Positions 42,846-52,969 of a stretch of DNA of 64,000 bases are shown here, one piece after another. A program made the position numbers and the translations under genes. Source of the stretch: an uncultured Sedimentitalea sp. (lineage in GTDB: Bacteria > Pseudomonadota > Alphaproteobacteria > Rhodobacterales > Rhodobacteraceae); assembly GCA_947504115.1 (NCBI GenBank), contig CANNGH010000001.1:682001-746000 (forward strand), read 5' to 3'. The notes under the pieces are model-generated. The model was not told the DNA's origin, ran no database searches, and saw only the letters and a list, made by a program, of their open reading frames with translations. Position 1 is the first letter of the stretch. Each line of letters opens with the position of its first letter.

Positions 42846-42944
42846 TCAAAGGCGATCCAGGGGGTCCTGAGCCTCAAGCTGCTGCTCGATTTCTGCCAAC
42901 AATCTCGTTGGCAGGTTCGCTGAACCTAAGAGCAAAGCGCCCAT
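42846..42944 (-). pseudogene. Short ORF, possible C-terminal remnant of a mobile-element protein
   Basis: A 32-codon minus-strand frame from ATG 42944 to TGA 42846 encodes a peptide with LPTRLLAEIEQQLEAQDPL near its end, which looks like an amphipathic protein C-terminus. I do not recognise it. It includes an 8-bp dyad (CTGCCAAC, 42893 / GTTGGCAG, 42907). It may be a relic at the other end of the decayed island, or chance. Confidence 0.3.
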
Positions 42945-42966
42945 GGAGCGTAAGTCATTGATTTTA

Positions 42967-43043
42967 TGGTAGGCCCGGCAGGACTTGAACCCGCAACCAA
43001 AGCGTTATGAGCGCTCTGCTCTAACCAATTGAGCTACAGGCCC
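42967..43043 (-). tRNA. tRNA with CAT anticodon (Met or lysidine-type Ile2)
   Basis: This 77-nt cloverleaf on the minus strand has GGGCCTG acceptor start, TAGCTCAATTGGTTAGAGC D arm, and GAGCG-CTCATAA-CGCTT anticodon arm with CAT. The T arm has GGTTCAAGTCC and the gene ends with encoded CCA. The CAT anticodon fits elongator Met or Ile2 (lysidine-modified C34). The acceptor and D arm resemble tRNA-Ile, but identity is not settled. It is not an initiator, since the anticodon stem lacks the three G-C pairs. Confidence 0.9.
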
Positions 43044-43149
43044 GCCTGAATGTTGCGTATCACGATGCGCGCGCACGTCAAGCCCGACCGTTGCAAGCGC
43101 GCGCGTGATCGACTAATCCGCGCCAAGGGCAGCCAGAGGGATCAGGGCG

Positions 43150-44196
43150 ATGACGATAGACAAAAGCGGCATGACCTATGCCGATGCGGGCGTTGATATC
43201 GACGCCGGGAACGCGCTGGTCGAGCGGATCAAGCCGGCCGCCAAACGCACCGTGCGCGCCGGTGTAGTCAGCGGGCTGGGCGGGTTCGGGGCGCTGTTCG
43301 ACCTCAAGGCCGCCGGCTATCGCGACCCGGTTCTGGTGGCGGCGACCGATGGCGTGGGCACCAAGCTGCGTATTGCCATCGATACCGGAAATGTCGATGG
43401 CGTCGGCGTCGACCTCGTTGCGATGTGCGTCAACGACTTGGTTTGCCAAGGCGCCGAGCCGCTGTTCTTTCTCGATTATTTCGCGACCGGCCGCTTGGAA
43501 ACCGAACAGGCCGCGCGCATCATCGAAGGCATTGCACGTGGCTGCGAAGGGGCGGGCTGTGCGCTGATCGGCGGAGAAACCGCCGAGATGCCCGGCATGT
43601 ATCCGCCGGGCGATTTCGACCTTGCAGGCTTTGCCGTCGGCGCGATGGAGCGTGGCCGCGCATTGCCCGCTGATGTGGCTGCGGGCGACGTGCTGCTGGG
43701 GCTGGCAAGCGACGGGGTCCATTCCAACGGCTATTCGCTGGTGCGCCGCATCGTCGAGGTTTCGGGGCTGGGATGGGATGACGATTCCCCGTTCGGCGAG
43801 GGGCCGCTGGGCGCGGCGCTGCTCACGCCCACGCGGCTTTACGTCAAGCCGGTGCTGGCGGCGATCAAGGCGGGAGGCGTGCATGCACTGGCCCATATCA
43901 CCGGCGGCGGGCTGACCGAGAATTTGCCCCGCATCCTGCCTGACGGACTAGGCGCCCAAGTCGATCTGAACGCCTGGCCGCTGCTGCCGGTTTTCGACTG
44001 GATGGCCGAAACCGGCGGGATCGCCGAGGGCGAGATGCTGAAAACCTTCAATTGCGGCATCGGCATGGTGCTGGTCTGCGCGCCCGACCGCGCCGAGGCG
44101 TTGACGGAGTTGCTGGGACAGGCGGGCGAGACCGTGCATCGCATCGGCACCGTCACTGATACGCCGGGCTTGACCTACGAGGGCGCGCTGCGGTGA
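43150..44196 (+). CDS. purM: Phosphoribosylformylglycinamidine cyclo-ligase
   Basis: The 348-residue AIR synthetase closes the imidazole ring in purine synthesis using ATP. It shows [21 protein letters not shown] at the start, [38 protein letters not shown] (nucleotide-binding segment), [11 protein letters not shown] and [19 protein letters not shown] lies about 8 nt before the ATG. It overlaps purN by 4 bp. Confidence 0.97.
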   Translation: MTIDKSGMTYADAGVDIDAGNALVERIKPAAKRTVRAGVVSGLGGFGALFDLKAAGYRDPVLVAATDGVGTKLRIAIDTGNVDGVGVDLVAMCVNDLVCQGAEPLFFLDYFATGRLETEQAARIIEGIARGCEGAGCALIGGETAEMPGMYPPGDFDLAGFAVGAMERGRALPADVAAGDVLLGLASDGVHSNGYSLVRRIVEVSGLGWDDDSPFGEGPLGAALLTPTRLYVKPVLAAIKAGGVHALAHITGGGLTENLPRILPDGLGAQVDLNAWPLLPVFDWMAETGGIAEGEMLKTFNCGIGMVLVCAPDRAEALTELLGQAGETVHRIGTVTDTPGLTYEGALR

Positions 44197-44789
44197 ACAA
44201 GCGCCGCGTCGCGATCCTGATTTCCGGTGGCGGATCGAACATGCTGGCGCTGCTTGACAGCATGACCGGCGATCATCCGGCCCGCCCCTGTCTGGTGTTG
44301 TCGAACGATCCGGATGCCGCCGGTCTGGCACGGGCCGCCCAACGCGGCGTTCCGGTCGCGTCGGTCGATCATCGTCCCTTTGCCGGTGACCGTGCTGCGT
44401 TCGAGGCCGCGCTGATGCAGCCGCTGGAGGCCGCGCAGCCCGATATCCTCTGCCTTGCCGGGTTCATGCGGGTGCTGACACCCGGTTTCGTCACGCGGTG
44501 GCACGGACGGATGCTGAACATCCATCCGTCGCTGCTGCCGAAATATCGCGGTTTGCGCACCCACGAGCGTGCGATCGCCGCCGGGGACCGCGAACATGGC
44601 TGCACCGTGCACGAAGTGACGCCGGAACTGGATGACGGCCCGATCCTGGGGCAGGCGCGGGTTCCGGTTCTGGACGACGACACCCAGGAAACGCTGGCCG
44701 CGCGGGTGCTGGAGCAGGAACACAGGCTCTATCCGGCGGTGTTGCGGCGGTTCGCGTGTGGAAGTCGCGAGCCGTTGTTTCTGGAGTGA
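44193..44789 (+). CDS. purN: Phosphoribosylglycinamide formyltransferase
   Basis: The 198-residue enzyme transfers a formyl group from 10-formyl-THF to [18 protein letters not shown] binds phosphate, and [13 protein letters not shown] precedes the catalytic [19 protein letters not shown] (Asn, His). [13 protein letters not shown] carries the catalytic Asp. The GTG start overlaps the purM stop (GTGA), which couples two purine steps. Confidence 0.96.
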   Translation: MNKRRVAILISGGGSNMLALLDSMTGDHPARPCLVLSNDPDAAGLARAAQRGVPVASVDHRPFAGDRAAFEAALMQPLEAAQPDILCLAGFMRVLTPGFVTRWHGRMLNIHPSLLPKYRGLRTHERAIAAGDREHGCTVHEVTPELDDGPILGQARVPVLDDDTQETLAARVLEQEHRLYPAVLRRFACGSREPLFLE

Positions 44790-44900
44790 CGGCCAAAGCG
44801 CGCGCATGACTTTCAAATTCCGTTTGGCTGTTTTATGACGGACCGGCAGGGCGCGGAACAGCCTATTTCGCCAGCCGTGACCACAACAAAAAGACAGCAG

Positions 44901-46058
44901 ATGAACACAATAACCACTACACACGACCTTGCCGCCTTTTGTCAGGAGGCGCGGCAGCACGATTACGTCACCGTCGATACCGAATTCATGCGCGAACGCA
45001 CCTTCTATTCGAAACTCTGTCTGGTGCAACTGGCCATGCCCGGCACCGGCGACGACCACGCGGTGCTGGTCGATCCTCTGGCCGAGGGCATATCGCTGGA
45101 ACCGCTTTACGATCTGTTCCGGGACGAAAACGTGGTCAAGGTCTTTCACGCGGCGCGTCAGGATCTCGAGATCTTCTGGGTCGAGGCCAAGGTTTTCCCC
45201 AAACCGCTGTTTGACACGCAGGTGGCCGCGATGGTCTGCGGCTTTGGCGAGCAGGCGGGATACGAGACGCTGGTGCGCAAGATCGCGCGCGGCACGGTGG
45301 ATAAATCCTCGCGCTTCACCGATTGGGCCCGCCGCCCGCTGCGCGAGGCGCAAAAGACCTATGCGCTGGCGGATGTCACCCATTTGCGGCAGATCTACGA
45401 ATACCTTGCCGCCGAACTGGAGCGCAGCGGGCGCACCCGGTGGGTGGCCGAGGAATTGCAGACGCTCACCGATCCCGAAACCTATTTTACCCGTCCCGAA
45501 GAGGCGTGGAAACGGGTCAAGACCCGCACCAACACGCCGAAATTTCTGGCGGTGGTGCGCGAACTGGCCGCCTTTCGCGAGCGCCACGCGCAACAAAGCG
45601 ACATCCCGCGCAACCGCGTGTTCAAGGACGATGCGCTGATTGAGCTGGCCTCGGCCAAGCCGCGCACCATGGCCGATCTGGGCGGCCTGCGCCTGCTGCT
45701 GCGCGAGGCCCGGCGTGGGGCGATCGCCGAAGGAATACTCGCGGCGGTGGAGCGCGGGCTGAGCTGTCCGCCAGAGGACATGCCCGAACCCGACCGCAGC
45801 CGCGAAAAGTTGCAGGTCAATCCGGCGCTGGCCGACCTGCTGCGGGTGCTGCTGAAATCCAAGACCGAAAGCTCGGGCGTGGCTGCGAAGCTGATCGCCC
45901 CCAGTGCCGATCTGGACGCGATTGCCGCCGGTCAGCGCGACATGCCCGCGCTGACGGGCTGGCGGCGCGAGGTGTTCGGCGCGGACGCGCTGCGCCTGTG
46001 CGACGGCGAAATCGGATTGGCCGCGAACGGTCAGACGGTGCAGGTGGTGGAACTGTAA
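44901..46058 (+). CDS. rnd: Ribonuclease D
   Basis: The 385-residue 3'-5' exoribonuclease trims tRNA and other stable RNA. DEDD residues appear in VDTEFMRERTFYSKL, FHAARQDLEIF and YALADVTHLRQIY. HRDC-type helices follow (about residues 205-290, LAAFRERHAQQSDIPRNRVFKDD). ATG 44901 is taken as the start; the preceding AAAAAGACAG is a weak ribosome site. Confidence 0.94.
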   Translation: MNTITTTHDLAAFCQEARQHDYVTVDTEFMRERTFYSKLCLVQLAMPGTGDDHAVLVDPLAEGISLEPLYDLFRDENVVKVFHAARQDLEIFWVEAKVFPKPLFDTQVAAMVCGFGEQAGYETLVRKIARGTVDKSSRFTDWARRPLREAQKTYALADVTHLRQIYEYLAAELERSGRTRWVAEELQTLTDPETYFTRPEEAWKRVKTRTNTPKFLAVVRELAAFRERHAQQSDIPRNRVFKDDALIELASAKPRTMADLGGLRLLLREARRGAIAEGILAAVERGLSCPPEDMPEPDRSREKLQVNPALADLLRVLLKSKTESSGVAAKLIAPSADLDAIAAGQRDMPALTGWRREVFGADALRLCDGEIGLAANGQTVQVVEL

Positions 46059-46074
46059 CCGGCCGGGAAGACGC

Positions 46075-46578
46075 TCAGCGGCGCGCTTCCTGCATGTTCT
46101 GCGCGCCGCGCACCCGGATGGCGCGCACGCCTTGCAGTTGCTGGTTGGTGACGGTGAAGGCGGCGGTGACGCGGCGCGACATGTCGGTTCCGACCGGCGT
46201 GGGGTTTTGCGGATAGACCACAAGGAAATCGAAGGTCAGCGCGCCATCCTCGGGCAACAGGTCGGGGTTGGCCGGGGCAAGGCGGGCCTCGAACGCCCCC
46301 TGCCGCACGCCCAGACCGGTGGCGCGGATGATCGCTCCGCCGGGTTCGCGGTCGATGACGAGTTCGCTCACCGCCGCGATGCGTTCCGAGCGGTCCACCG
46401 CGACCGGGTCCGGACGGCTGAACAGCCCCGCGCGTTGCGGGATCAGCGGGTTCGCTGCTGCGTCGGCGCTGACCGCCACCGACCGTCCCGCGCCGAACCA
46501 CGTTGCGGGATTGAGCCGGGAATTGCAGCCGGCCAGAAACAATGACCCCACCAGAAGAACCGTCAAAGATTTTTGCAT
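46075..46578 (-). CDS. Small lipoprotein of unknown function
   Basis: The 167-residue protein has a lipoprotein signal peptide (QKSLTVLLVGSLFLAGC), with lipobox L-A-G-C ending at C18. Residues about 45-165 form a compact domain with EPGGAIIRATGLGVRQGAFEAR and DGALTFDFLVVYPQ. No family is recognised with confidence; similar lipoproteins are common in Rhodobacterales. It is convergent with rnd and divergent from sufE. Confidence 0.72.
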   Translation of the reverse strand: MQKSLTVLLVGSLFLAGCNSRLNPATWFGAGRSVAVSADAAANPLIPQRAGLFSRPDPVAVDRSERIAAVSELVIDREPGGAIIRATGLGVRQGAFEARLAPANPDLLPEDGALTFDFLVVYPQNPTPVGTDMSRRVTAAFTVTNQQLQGVRAIRVRGAQNMQEARR

Positions 46579-46710
46579 CGCGCCCGCCGCCGTCTGAATT
46601 GCTTTCCCGACGGTTAGCGCATCCGGGCGCCGTTGAAAAGCGTCCATGCGGTCTGGACAGGCGGACGGGGCAGGCATACCTGAGGGGCGTGAAGATGAGA
46701 GGATACGCAT

Positions 46711-47121
46711 ATGGCCAGCCCTGCCTTTGAAGAGATCGTCGAGGATTTCGAGTTTCTCGAGGACTGGGAAGACCGCTATCGCCATGTGATCGATCTGGGC
46801 CGCGAGATGGAACCGCTGGACGACGCGTTGAAAGTGCCCGCCACCAAGGTCGACGGCTGCGCCAGCCAGGTCTGGCTGCATCCGGTGATCGAGGGCGGCG
46901 TGTTCCGCTTTGACGGGGACAGCGACGCGATGATCGTGCGCGGGCTGATCGCGGTGTTGCGCGCGCTTTACTGCGGGTTGCCGGTGTCCGAAGTGCCGCG
47001 GGTGGATGCGCGCAGCGAACTGGCGCGGCTGGGACTGAACGAACACCTGTCGTCCCAGCGGTCGAACGGACTGCGCGCGATGGTCGAGCGGATCGGTCTG
47101 GTGGCTAGCGAACACGCCTGA
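46711..47121 (+). CDS. sufE: SufE-type cysteine desulfurase activator
   Basis: The 136-residue protein takes persulfide sulfur from SufS for iron-sulfur cluster assembly. EIVEDFEFLEDWEDRYRHVIDLGR starts it, and the active Cys is in KVDGCASQVWL at about residue 50. LSSQRSNGLRAMVERI closes it. AGAGGA lies about 8 nt before the ATG. No suf operon is nearby; the gene stands alone before copy E of the dispersed element. Confidence 0.95.
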   Translation: MASPAFEEIVEDFEFLEDWEDRYRHVIDLGREMEPLDDALKVPATKVDGCASQVWLHPVIEGGVFRFDGDSDAMIVRGLIAVLRALYCGLPVSEVPRVDARSELARLGLNEHLSSQRSNGLRAMVERIGLVASEHA

Positions 47122-47135
47122 CCGCGGATCGGGCA

Positions 47136-47194
47136 GGGGGCCGGCCCCCGTCGGCTGCGCCGACTCCCCCGGGATATTTGACCGCCAGAAGAAG
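47136..47194 (+). repeat. Copy E of the TATTTG/AAGAAG intergenic element
   Basis: 15 nt after the sufE stop: hairpin GGGGG-CCGG-CCCCC, hairpin GTCGGC-TGC-GCCGAC, then TCCCCCGGGATATTTG and ACCGCCAGAAGAAG. Same orientation as sufE, with the same two-hairpin layout as copy D. Confidence 0.72.
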
Positions 47195-47214
47195 CGTTGA
47201 CAGGCGTTGTATGC

Positions 47215-47247
47215 GCGACCCGCCCGGTTCACATCGGGGCGGGTCGC
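47215..47247 (-). terminator. Hairpin terminator candidate after gltA
   Basis: GCGACCCGCCC (47215-47225), an 11-nt loop, GGGCGGGTCGC (47237-47247): a perfect 11-bp stem 7 bp past the gltA stop. It lacks a T run on either side, so it may act with Rho or as a 3' stabiliser. Confidence 0.6.
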
Positions 47248-47253
47248 GGCGGT

Positions 47254-48549
47254 TCAGCGGTCCTCGATATCGACGTAATCGCGGTTGGTTTCGCCGAGAT
47301 AAAGCTGGCGCGGGCGGCCGATCTTGTTCTGCGGATCGGCGATCATTTCCTTCCACTGCGACACCCAGCCGACCGTGCGGCTGACGGCGAAGATCGGGGT
47401 GAACATCGAGGTGGGGAACCCCATCGCCTCGAGGATGATGCCGGAATAGAAATCGACGTTCGGGAACAGTTTCTTTTCCACGAAATACGGATCGGCGAGC
47501 GCCTGTTTCTCAAGCTCCTTGGCGACCTGGAGGGTCGGGTTGTCTTCGATCCCCAGAAGGTCCAGCACTTCGTCCGCGGATTGTTTCAGCACCTTGGCCC
47601 GCGGGTCGAAGTTCTTGTAGACGCGGTGGCCGAAACCCATCAGCCGGAACGGATCGTCCTTGTCCTTGGCGCGCTCGATGAATTCGGGAATGCGGTCGGG
47701 CGTGCCGATTTCCTTGAGCATCTCCAGCGCGGCCTGATTGGCGCCGCCATGCGCCGGCCCCCAGAGGCAGGCGATGCCCGCCGCGATACTGGCGAACGGA
47801 TTGGCGCCCGACGACGATGCCAGCCGCACCGTCGATGTCGAGGCGTTCTGTTCGTGATCGGCGTGCAGGGTGAAGATCCGGTCCATCGCACGCGACAGGA
47901 TCGGGTTCACCTCGTAGTTCTCGGTGGGAACCGCGAAACACATGCGCAGGAAGTTCGAGGCGTAATCCAGTTCGTTGAGCGGATACTGGAACGGCTGGCC
48001 GACCGTGTATTTGAACGCCATCGCCGCGATGGTCGGCATCTTGGCCAGCAGGCGGATGCAGGCGACCTCGCGCTGCCAGGGATCGGAGACATCGGTGCTG
48101 TCGTGATAGAAGGCGGACATCGCGCCGACCACGCCCACCATGATCGCCATCGGATGCGCGTCGCGACGGAATCCGCGGAAGAAATAGATGATCTGTTCAT
48201 GCACCATCGTATGGCGGGTCACGAGGGCTTCGAAATCCTCCAGCTTGGCGGCCGAAGGCAGTTCGCCGTAAAGCAGAAGATAGCAGACCTCCAGGAAATG
48301 GGATTTCTCGGCCAGTTGGTCGATCGGATACCCGCGATGCAGCAATTGTCCCTTGTCGCCGTCGATGAAGGTGATCGTGCTGTCGCAACTGGCGGTCGAG
48401 GTGAAACCCGGATCATAGGTAAAGACCCCGGCTTCGGAATAGAGTTTGCGGATATCCACGACATCCGGTCCGGCGGTGGGCGAGAGCACGGGCAATTCGA
48501 AGGTCTTGCCATGCACCGAAAGCGTTGCTGTCTGCTTGGGTTGCGTCAT
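47254..48549 (-). CDS. gltA: Citrate synthase
   Basis: The 431-residue type II (hexameric-type) enzyme condenses oxaloacetate and acetyl-CoA at entry to the TCA cycle. The catalytic residues lie in [16 protein letters not shown] (His), [13 protein letters not shown] (His) and the distal NVDFYSGI (Asp) region. The N-terminal [22 protein letters not shown] segment is typical of Gram-negative citrate synthases. AAAGGGA is 5 nt before the ATG. It follows gltX in the opposite order to transcription: gltA is upstream of no other gene here. Confidence 0.97.
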   Translation of the reverse strand: MTQPKQTATLSVHGKTFELPVLSPTAGPDVVDIRKLYSEAGVFTYDPGFTSTASCDSTITFIDGDKGQLLHRGYPIDQLAEKSHFLEVCYLLLYGELPSAAKLEDFEALVTRHTMVHEQIIYFFRGFRRDAHPMAIMVGVVGAMSAFYHDSTDVSDPWQREVACIRLLAKMPTIAAMAFKYTVGQPFQYPLNELDYASNFLRMCFAVPTENYEVNPILSRAMDRIFTLHADHEQNASTSTVRLASSSGANPFASIAAGIACLWGPAHGGANQAALEMLKEIGTPDRIPEFIERAKDKDDPFRLMGFGHRVYKNFDPRAKVLKQSADEVLDLLGIEDNPTLQVAKELEKQALADPYFVEKKLFPNVDFYSGIILEAMGFPTSMFTPIFAVSRTVGWVSQWKEMIADPQNKIGRPRQLYLGETNRDYVDIEDR

Positions 48550-48668
48550 TGATGTCCCTTTCGTTTCAAACCACGGGGCGGGGCATCGCCTGACCCGTGC
48601 GGGCAGCGCCTGCGCCGCGAAACGGCGGCAGAGCGGTTCTGTAGGACCGTGACCCGTTACCGCCGCAA

Positions 48669-50075
48669 TCAGGCAGAGCGGGCCGCGTCGTCCAGCCGGG
48701 CCAGGGACTCGTCGCGCCCCAGAACCAGCAACATGTCGAACACCGAGGGTGTGACCGTCCGCCCCGCCAGCGCTGCCCGCAGCGGGCCGGCCAGCTTTGC
48801 GAACTTCGTGCCACGAGACTCGGCAAAGGCGGCGAGAGCGGCCTCGAGGTTATCCCGCGTCCAGCTAGCACTTTGCAAATGCGGCGTCAATTCTGACAGC
48901 ATGTCTTCGGGGGCCGATGACAGCGCCGCGCGGGCCTTCTCGTCCGGGCGAATCGGGCGCGAGGCGAGAACGAAATGAGCTTTTTCAAGAAGTTCCGGAT
49001 AGTTCCGCGCCCGATCCTTGAGACAATACATCGCATTTTCCAGATCGTCCTGCTGGCGCGACGTCAGCGCGGGCAGGTTGGCGGCCTGCATGTAGGCCAC
49101 CAGTTCGTGCCGCAGCGCGGCATCCGGCATTGCGGCAATATGAAGACCGCTGAGATGATCCAGTTTCTTGACATCGAACCGCGCCGGACTGCGCCCGATT
49201 CCATCCAGATCGAACCATTCCCGCGCCTGCGCATCGCTGAAGAATTCGTCGTCGCCATGGCTCCAGCCCAGCCGGGCAAGATAATTGCGCATGCCCGCCG
49301 CGGGATAGCCCATCGCCTGATATTCCTGCGCCCCCAACGCGCCGTGGCGTTTGGACAGTTTCTTGCCGTCCGGGCCGTGGATCAGCGGGATATGGGCCCA
49401 GACCGGAATATCCCAGCCCATCGCATCATAGATCATCGTCTGGCGCGCGGCGTTGTTCAGATGGTCGTCGCCGCGGATCACATGGGTCACGCCCATGTCG
49501 TGATCGTCCACCACCACCGCCAGCATATAGACCGGGCTGCCGTCGCTGCGCAAAAGCACCATGTCGTCCAACTGGTCGTTGCCGATGGTCACATCGCCCT
49601 GTACGCGGTCGCGGATCACGGTCTGTCCGCCTTCGGGGGCCTTGATCCGGATCACATGCGGCGCATCGGGATGGGACGCGGGATCGGCGTCGCGCCAAGG
49701 GCTGCGGAACAGGGTGCTGCGCCCCTCGGCGCGGGCCTGCTCGCGGAAGGCGGCGATTTCGTCCTGGGTGGAAAAGCATTTATACGCCTTGCCGCGCGCC
49801 AGCAGATCAAGGGCAACCTCGGCATGGCGGTCGGCGCGGGCGAACTGGCTGACCGGTTCGCCGTCCCAGTCCAGCCCCAGCCAGGTCAGCCCCTTGAGGA
49901 TCGCCTCGGTCGCCGCGGGGGTCGAGCGCGCGCGGTCGGTATCCTCGATCCGCAGCAGGAACTTGCCTCCGTGGCCGCGCGCATAAAGCCAGTTGAACAA
50001 CGCGGTGCGCGCGCCACCGATATGCAGAAAACCGGTGGGCGAAGGGGCAAAACGGGTGACGACCGGATCGGACAT
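48669..50075 (-). CDS. gltX: Glutamyl-tRNA synthetase
   Basis: The 468-residue class I synthetase charges tRNA-Glu. It has [20 protein letters not shown] (HIGH equivalent) at about residues 8-27, [25 protein letters not shown] and KKLSKRHGA (KMSKS equivalent) near 240, then an alpha-helical anticodon-binding domain. Alphaproteobacteria often carry two GltX copies; whether this is the sole one cannot be told. The ATG was chosen at MSDPVVTR; no strong ribosome site precedes it. It is divergent from comEC. Confidence 0.96.
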   Translation of the reverse strand: MSDPVVTRFAPSPTGFLHIGGARTALFNWLYARGHGGKFLLRIEDTDRARSTPAATEAILKGLTWLGLDWDGEPVSQFARADRHAEVALDLLARGKAYKCFSTQDEIAAFREQARAEGRSTLFRSPWRDADPASHPDAPHVIRIKAPEGGQTVIRDRVQGDVTIGNDQLDDMVLLRSDGSPVYMLAVVVDDHDMGVTHVIRGDDHLNNAARQTMIYDAMGWDIPVWAHIPLIHGPDGKKLSKRHGALGAQEYQAMGYPAAGMRNYLARLGWSHGDDEFFSDAQAREWFDLDGIGRSPARFDVKKLDHLSGLHIAAMPDAALRHELVAYMQAANLPALTSRQQDDLENAMYCLKDRARNYPELLEKAHFVLASRPIRPDEKARAALSSAPEDMLSELTPHLQSASWTRDNLEAALAAFAESRGTKFAKLAGPLRAALAGRTVTPSVFDMLLVLGRDESLARLDDAARSA

Positions 50076-50155
50076 GGGTGCGGATTTACCTTTTGGTAAC
50101 TCGATGAAGGCTAAGCTGGCGTCTTGTCTAGCGGGCCGGGATGCGGGGGGCAAGC

Positions 50156-52897
50156 ATGCGCGTTGCGGGCGCGATCGACCACGTCTTGCTGGGCCAGCGC
50201 GGTCATCTGTTTCCATGGGCGCCGGTCTGCCTGGCATTGGGGATCGGCGCGTATTTCGCGCTGGAAACGGAGCCGGAGCCAGCGGTTTACGTGGCGCTGT
50301 GTACGGCGGGTGCGCTATGTGCGGCTGCATCCCTGCGCTGGCCCGGCGGGTGGTCGGCGCTGGGATGGGCCATGACGCTTGCGGCGGCCGGGTTCTGCCT
50401 TGCCGGTTGGCGCGCGCAGGACGTCGCGGCGCCGGTGCTCGGCTGGCGCTATTACGGGCCGGTCGAGGGACGGGTGGTGGCGCTGGACCGTTCGGCCTCG
50501 GATGCGTTGCGGGTCACGCTGGACCGGGTGCGGCTGGCGCGCGTGAGTCCCGCTCGGGTGCCGGGGCGGGTGCGGCTTTCGCTGCACGGGCCGGAGGCGG
50601 ATCTGCGCCCCGGCCAGCGCATCATGACCACCGCCCATCTGTCCCCCCCGCAGGGCCCGGTGGAGCCGGGCGGCTTCGATTTCCGTCGCCATGCCTGGTT
50701 TCAGGGGCTGGGTGCGGTCGGCTATACCCGTGTGCCGGTGCTGACTGCCGCGCCGGCGGAACCCGGTGGGACGGGCCTGCGCGTGTTTGCGCTGCGCATG
50801 GCGGCTTCGGCGCGGGTTCTGGATGTGCTGCCGGGGGATGTGGGCGGATTCGCCGCCGCCATCACCACCGGCGACCGCAGCGCCATGGGGCAGGAAGCGC
50901 TCGACGCACTCCGTGCCAGCAACCTGGCGCATCTGCTGGCGATTTCCGGGCTGCATATGGGGCTGCTGGCGGGCTTTGTCTTTGCCGCCCTGCGCATCGG
51001 GTTCGCGCTGATTCCGGCATTGGCGCTTCGCCTGCCGGTGAAAAAGATCGCTGCCGTCGGGGCGCTGGTCGCCGCCGCCGGATATTTGGCGCTTTCGGGC
51101 GGCAATGTGGCGACCGAACGGGCCTTTGTCATGGTCGCGGTGGCGCTGTGCGCGGTTCTGGTGGACCGGCGCGCCATTTCCTTGCGCGCGGTGGCGATGG
51201 CGGCCATGATCGTGCTGGCGCTGCGGCCCGAGGCGCTTCTGGGCCCCGGATTCCAGATGTCTTTCGCGGCGACGACCGCGCTGGTGGCGGTGTTCGGCTG
51301 GCTGCGCGACGCGGAATTGCCGCAAGCGCCTAGCTGGGCCAAGCCGGTGCTGGGCGTCGTGATCTCCTCCGCCGTGGCCGGGCTGGCGACGGCCCCGGTC
51401 GGGGCGGCGCATTTCAACACGCTGTCCCATTTCGGCCTTCTGGCCAATCTGCTTTCGGTTCCGCTGATGGGGACGCTGGTGATCCCGGCGGCGGTGCTGG
51501 CGGCGCTGCTTGCACCCTTGGGGGCCGAGGCGGTCGGTCTGACGCTCATGGGCCTGGGGCTGCGCTGGATCCTCGCGGTCGCCCATTGGGTCGCGGGGTT
51601 GGAGGGCGCGCAGGGCCATGTGATCAGCCCGCCTGGCGTGGTGCTGCCGCTGCTGGCGCTGGGGCTGCTTTGGCTGATCCTGTGGCAGGGACGGGCCCGG
51701 CTGGCCGGGCTGGTTCCGGCCGTCGCCGCGTTTCTGCTGTGGACGGCGGCCGAGCGTCCGGCGGTGCTGATTGCGGATACCGGCGGTATCGTCGGTGTCA
51801 TGACCGGGCAGGGCCGCGCGCTCAGCAAACCGCGCGGCGCCGGGTTTGTCGTTAAGAACTGGCTTGAGAATGACGGCGACGGTGCCGATCAGGCCATGGC
51901 CGCGGCGCGCTGGCCGGGCGAGGCCGGCAGCGTGGCATCGTTCGATACCGGCTTCGTGAAAATCGTTCATGTCATCGGCAAGCGGGGCGCCGCTGCCTTC
52001 ACCGGTTGTCCCGAGCCGATGCTGGTCGTCGCGTCGGTCGCGATGAAACCGCAGGATAATTGCGATCTCTATGATCTCGTGCGCCTGCGCGATACCGGCA
52101 GCGTCGCGATCACGCCGCAGGGCGCCGTTTCGGCGACGGATATGGCGGGGCGGCGTCTGTGGAACACACGCGCGCGCGCGACGTCAGTAGCTGCGGATAA
52201 GTCCGACCAGACGGCCCTGAACGCGCACCTTGTCTTCGGGATAGACGCGGGTTTCATAGGCCGGATTGGCGGCTTCGAGCGCGATGGCATTGCCCCGGCG
52301 CATGAAACGTTTCAGCGTCGCCTCCTGCTCCTCGACCAGCGCGACGACAATATCGCCATTCTCGGCGGTTGCGGTTTCGCGGATCACCACCACGTCACCG
52401 TCATTGATGCCGACGTCGATCATCGAATCGCCCTTGACCTCGAGCGCGAAGTGATTGCCGCTGGCCGACAGCATCGATCCCGGCACCGCCACCTGATGCG
52501 AGACCTCGCTGATCGCCTCGATCGGGACACCGGCGGCGATGCGCCCCATCATCGGCAGTTCCACCGCGTCGACGGTCACGGGTTCGAAATTGGCGGGGCG
52601 CGGTCCGTCGGCACGATCGCCCTGTATCACACGAGGGGTGAATTCGCCCGTCGGCTGCCCGCCGAGCGATTCCGGCAAGCGCACGATTTCGATGGCGCGG
52701 GCGCGATGGGCCAGACGACGGATGAAGCCGCGTTCTTCCAGAGCGGTGATCAGACGATGAATGCCGGACTTGCTGCGCAGATCCAGCGCGAGTTTCATTT
52801 CATCGAAACTGGGCGACACACCGTCGCGCTGCACCCGCTTATGGATGAATGCCAGCAAATCCAATTGCTTCTTCGTCAACATGTTGCGCACCTCTGA
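50156..52897 (+). CDS. comEC: ComEC/Rec2 DNA-uptake channel protein; frame lacks its own stop
   Basis: The frame encodes about 670 residues of ComEC: N-terminal membrane segments, an OB-like soluble part ([13 protein letters not shown] to about residue 200), and the competence domain with [37 protein letters not shown]-terminal soluble part follows. It should carry single-stranded DNA across the inner membrane. As written, the frame does not stop near 52190 but continues about 237 codons antisense through lexA to 52897. A (CG)6 tract at 52169-52180 sits where a stop is expected, and gain or loss of one CG would end the frame within about ten codons. Functional coding probably ends near 52190. 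ATG 50156 has GGGGGG upstream; 50141 is an alternative. Confidence 0.75.
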   Translation: MRVAGAIDHVLLGQRGHLFPWAPVCLALGIGAYFALETEPEPAVYVALCTAGALCAAASLRWPGGWSALGWAMTLAAAGFCLAGWRAQDVAAPVLGWRYYGPVEGRVVALDRSASDALRVTLDRVRLARVSPARVPGRVRLSLHGPEADLRPGQRIMTTAHLSPPQGPVEPGGFDFRRHAWFQGLGAVGYTRVPVLTAAPAEPGGTGLRVFALRMAASARVLDVLPGDVGGFAAAITTGDRSAMGQEALDALRASNLAHLLAISGLHMGLLAGFVFAALRIGFALIPALALRLPVKKIAAVGALVAAAGYLALSGGNVATERAFVMVAVALCAVLVDRRAISLRAVAMAAMIVLALRPEALLGPGFQMSFAATTALVAVFGWLRDAELPQAPSWAKPVLGVVISSAVAGLATAPVGAAHFNTLSHFGLLANLLSVPLMGTLVIPAAVLAALLAPLGAEAVGLTLMGLGLRWILAVAHWVAGLEGAQGHVISPPGVVLPLLALGLLWLILWQGRARLAGLVPAVAAFLLWTAAERPAVLIADTGGIVGVMTGQGRALSKPRGAGFVVKNWLENDGDGADQAMAAARWPGEAGSVASFDTGFVKIVHVIGKRGAAAFTGCPEPMLVVASVAMKPQDNCDLYDLVRLRDTGSVAITPQGAVSATDMAGRRLWNTRARATSVAADKSDQTALNAHLVFGIDAGFIGRIGGFERDGIAPAHETFQRRLLLLDQRDDNIAILGGCGFADHHHVTVIDADVDHRIALDLEREVIAAGRQHRSRHRHLMRDLADRLDRDTGGDAPHHRQFHRVDGHGFEIGGARSVGTIALYHTRGEFARRLPAERFRQAHDFDGAGAMGQTTDEAAFFQSGDQTMNAGLAAQIQREFHFIETGRHTVALHPLMDECQQIQLLLRQHVAHL
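52184..52882 (-). CDS. lexA: LexA repressor
   Basis: The 232-residue SOS repressor begins [16 protein letters not shown], with a winged helix ([22 protein letters not shown], residues 21-42). The self-cleavage site is A117-G118 in RIAAGVP, and the catalytic dyad is S153 (GDSMID) and K191 (ATLKRF). ATG 52882 is chosen at the conserved start. A perfect alphaproteobacterial LexA box overlaps its promoter, so it represses itself. The gene lies convergent to comEC, whose open frame crosses it. Confidence 0.97.
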   Translation of the reverse strand: MLTKKQLDLLAFIHKRVQRDGVSPSFDEMKLALDLRSKSGIHRLITALEERGFIRRLAHRARAIEIVRLPESLGGQPTGEFTPRVIQGDRADGPRPANFEPVTVDAVELPMMGRIAAGVPIEAISEVSHQVAVPGSMLSASGNHFALEVKGDSMIDVGINDGDVVVIRETATAENGDIVVALVEEQEATLKRFMRRGNAIALEAANPAYETRVYPEDKVRVQGRLVGLIRSY

Positions 52898-52913
52898 CAC
52901 TGCATTTGGGTTT

Positions 52914-52942
52914 GTTCTACGCATGTTCCCGTTTTGTGTCAA
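52914..52942 (-). promoter_or_regulatory. lexA promoter with LexA (SOS) box
   Basis: On the minus strand TTGACA (52942-52937), 17 bp, TAGAAC (52919-52914). The box GAAC-N7-GAAC (GAACATGCGTAGAAC, 52928-52914) covers the spacer and the -10, the form known for alphaproteobacterial LexA. Binding would block RNA polymerase directly. Confidence 0.9.
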
Positions 52943-52969
52943 CGATTTTGGAGTGGCATCGGGCCCGCC

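Noticed and set aside
44790-44840. GCCAAA ... TTTGGCTGTTTT as a purN terminator
   Set aside because: Only 6 bp pair across a loop of nearly 30 nt; too weak to call.
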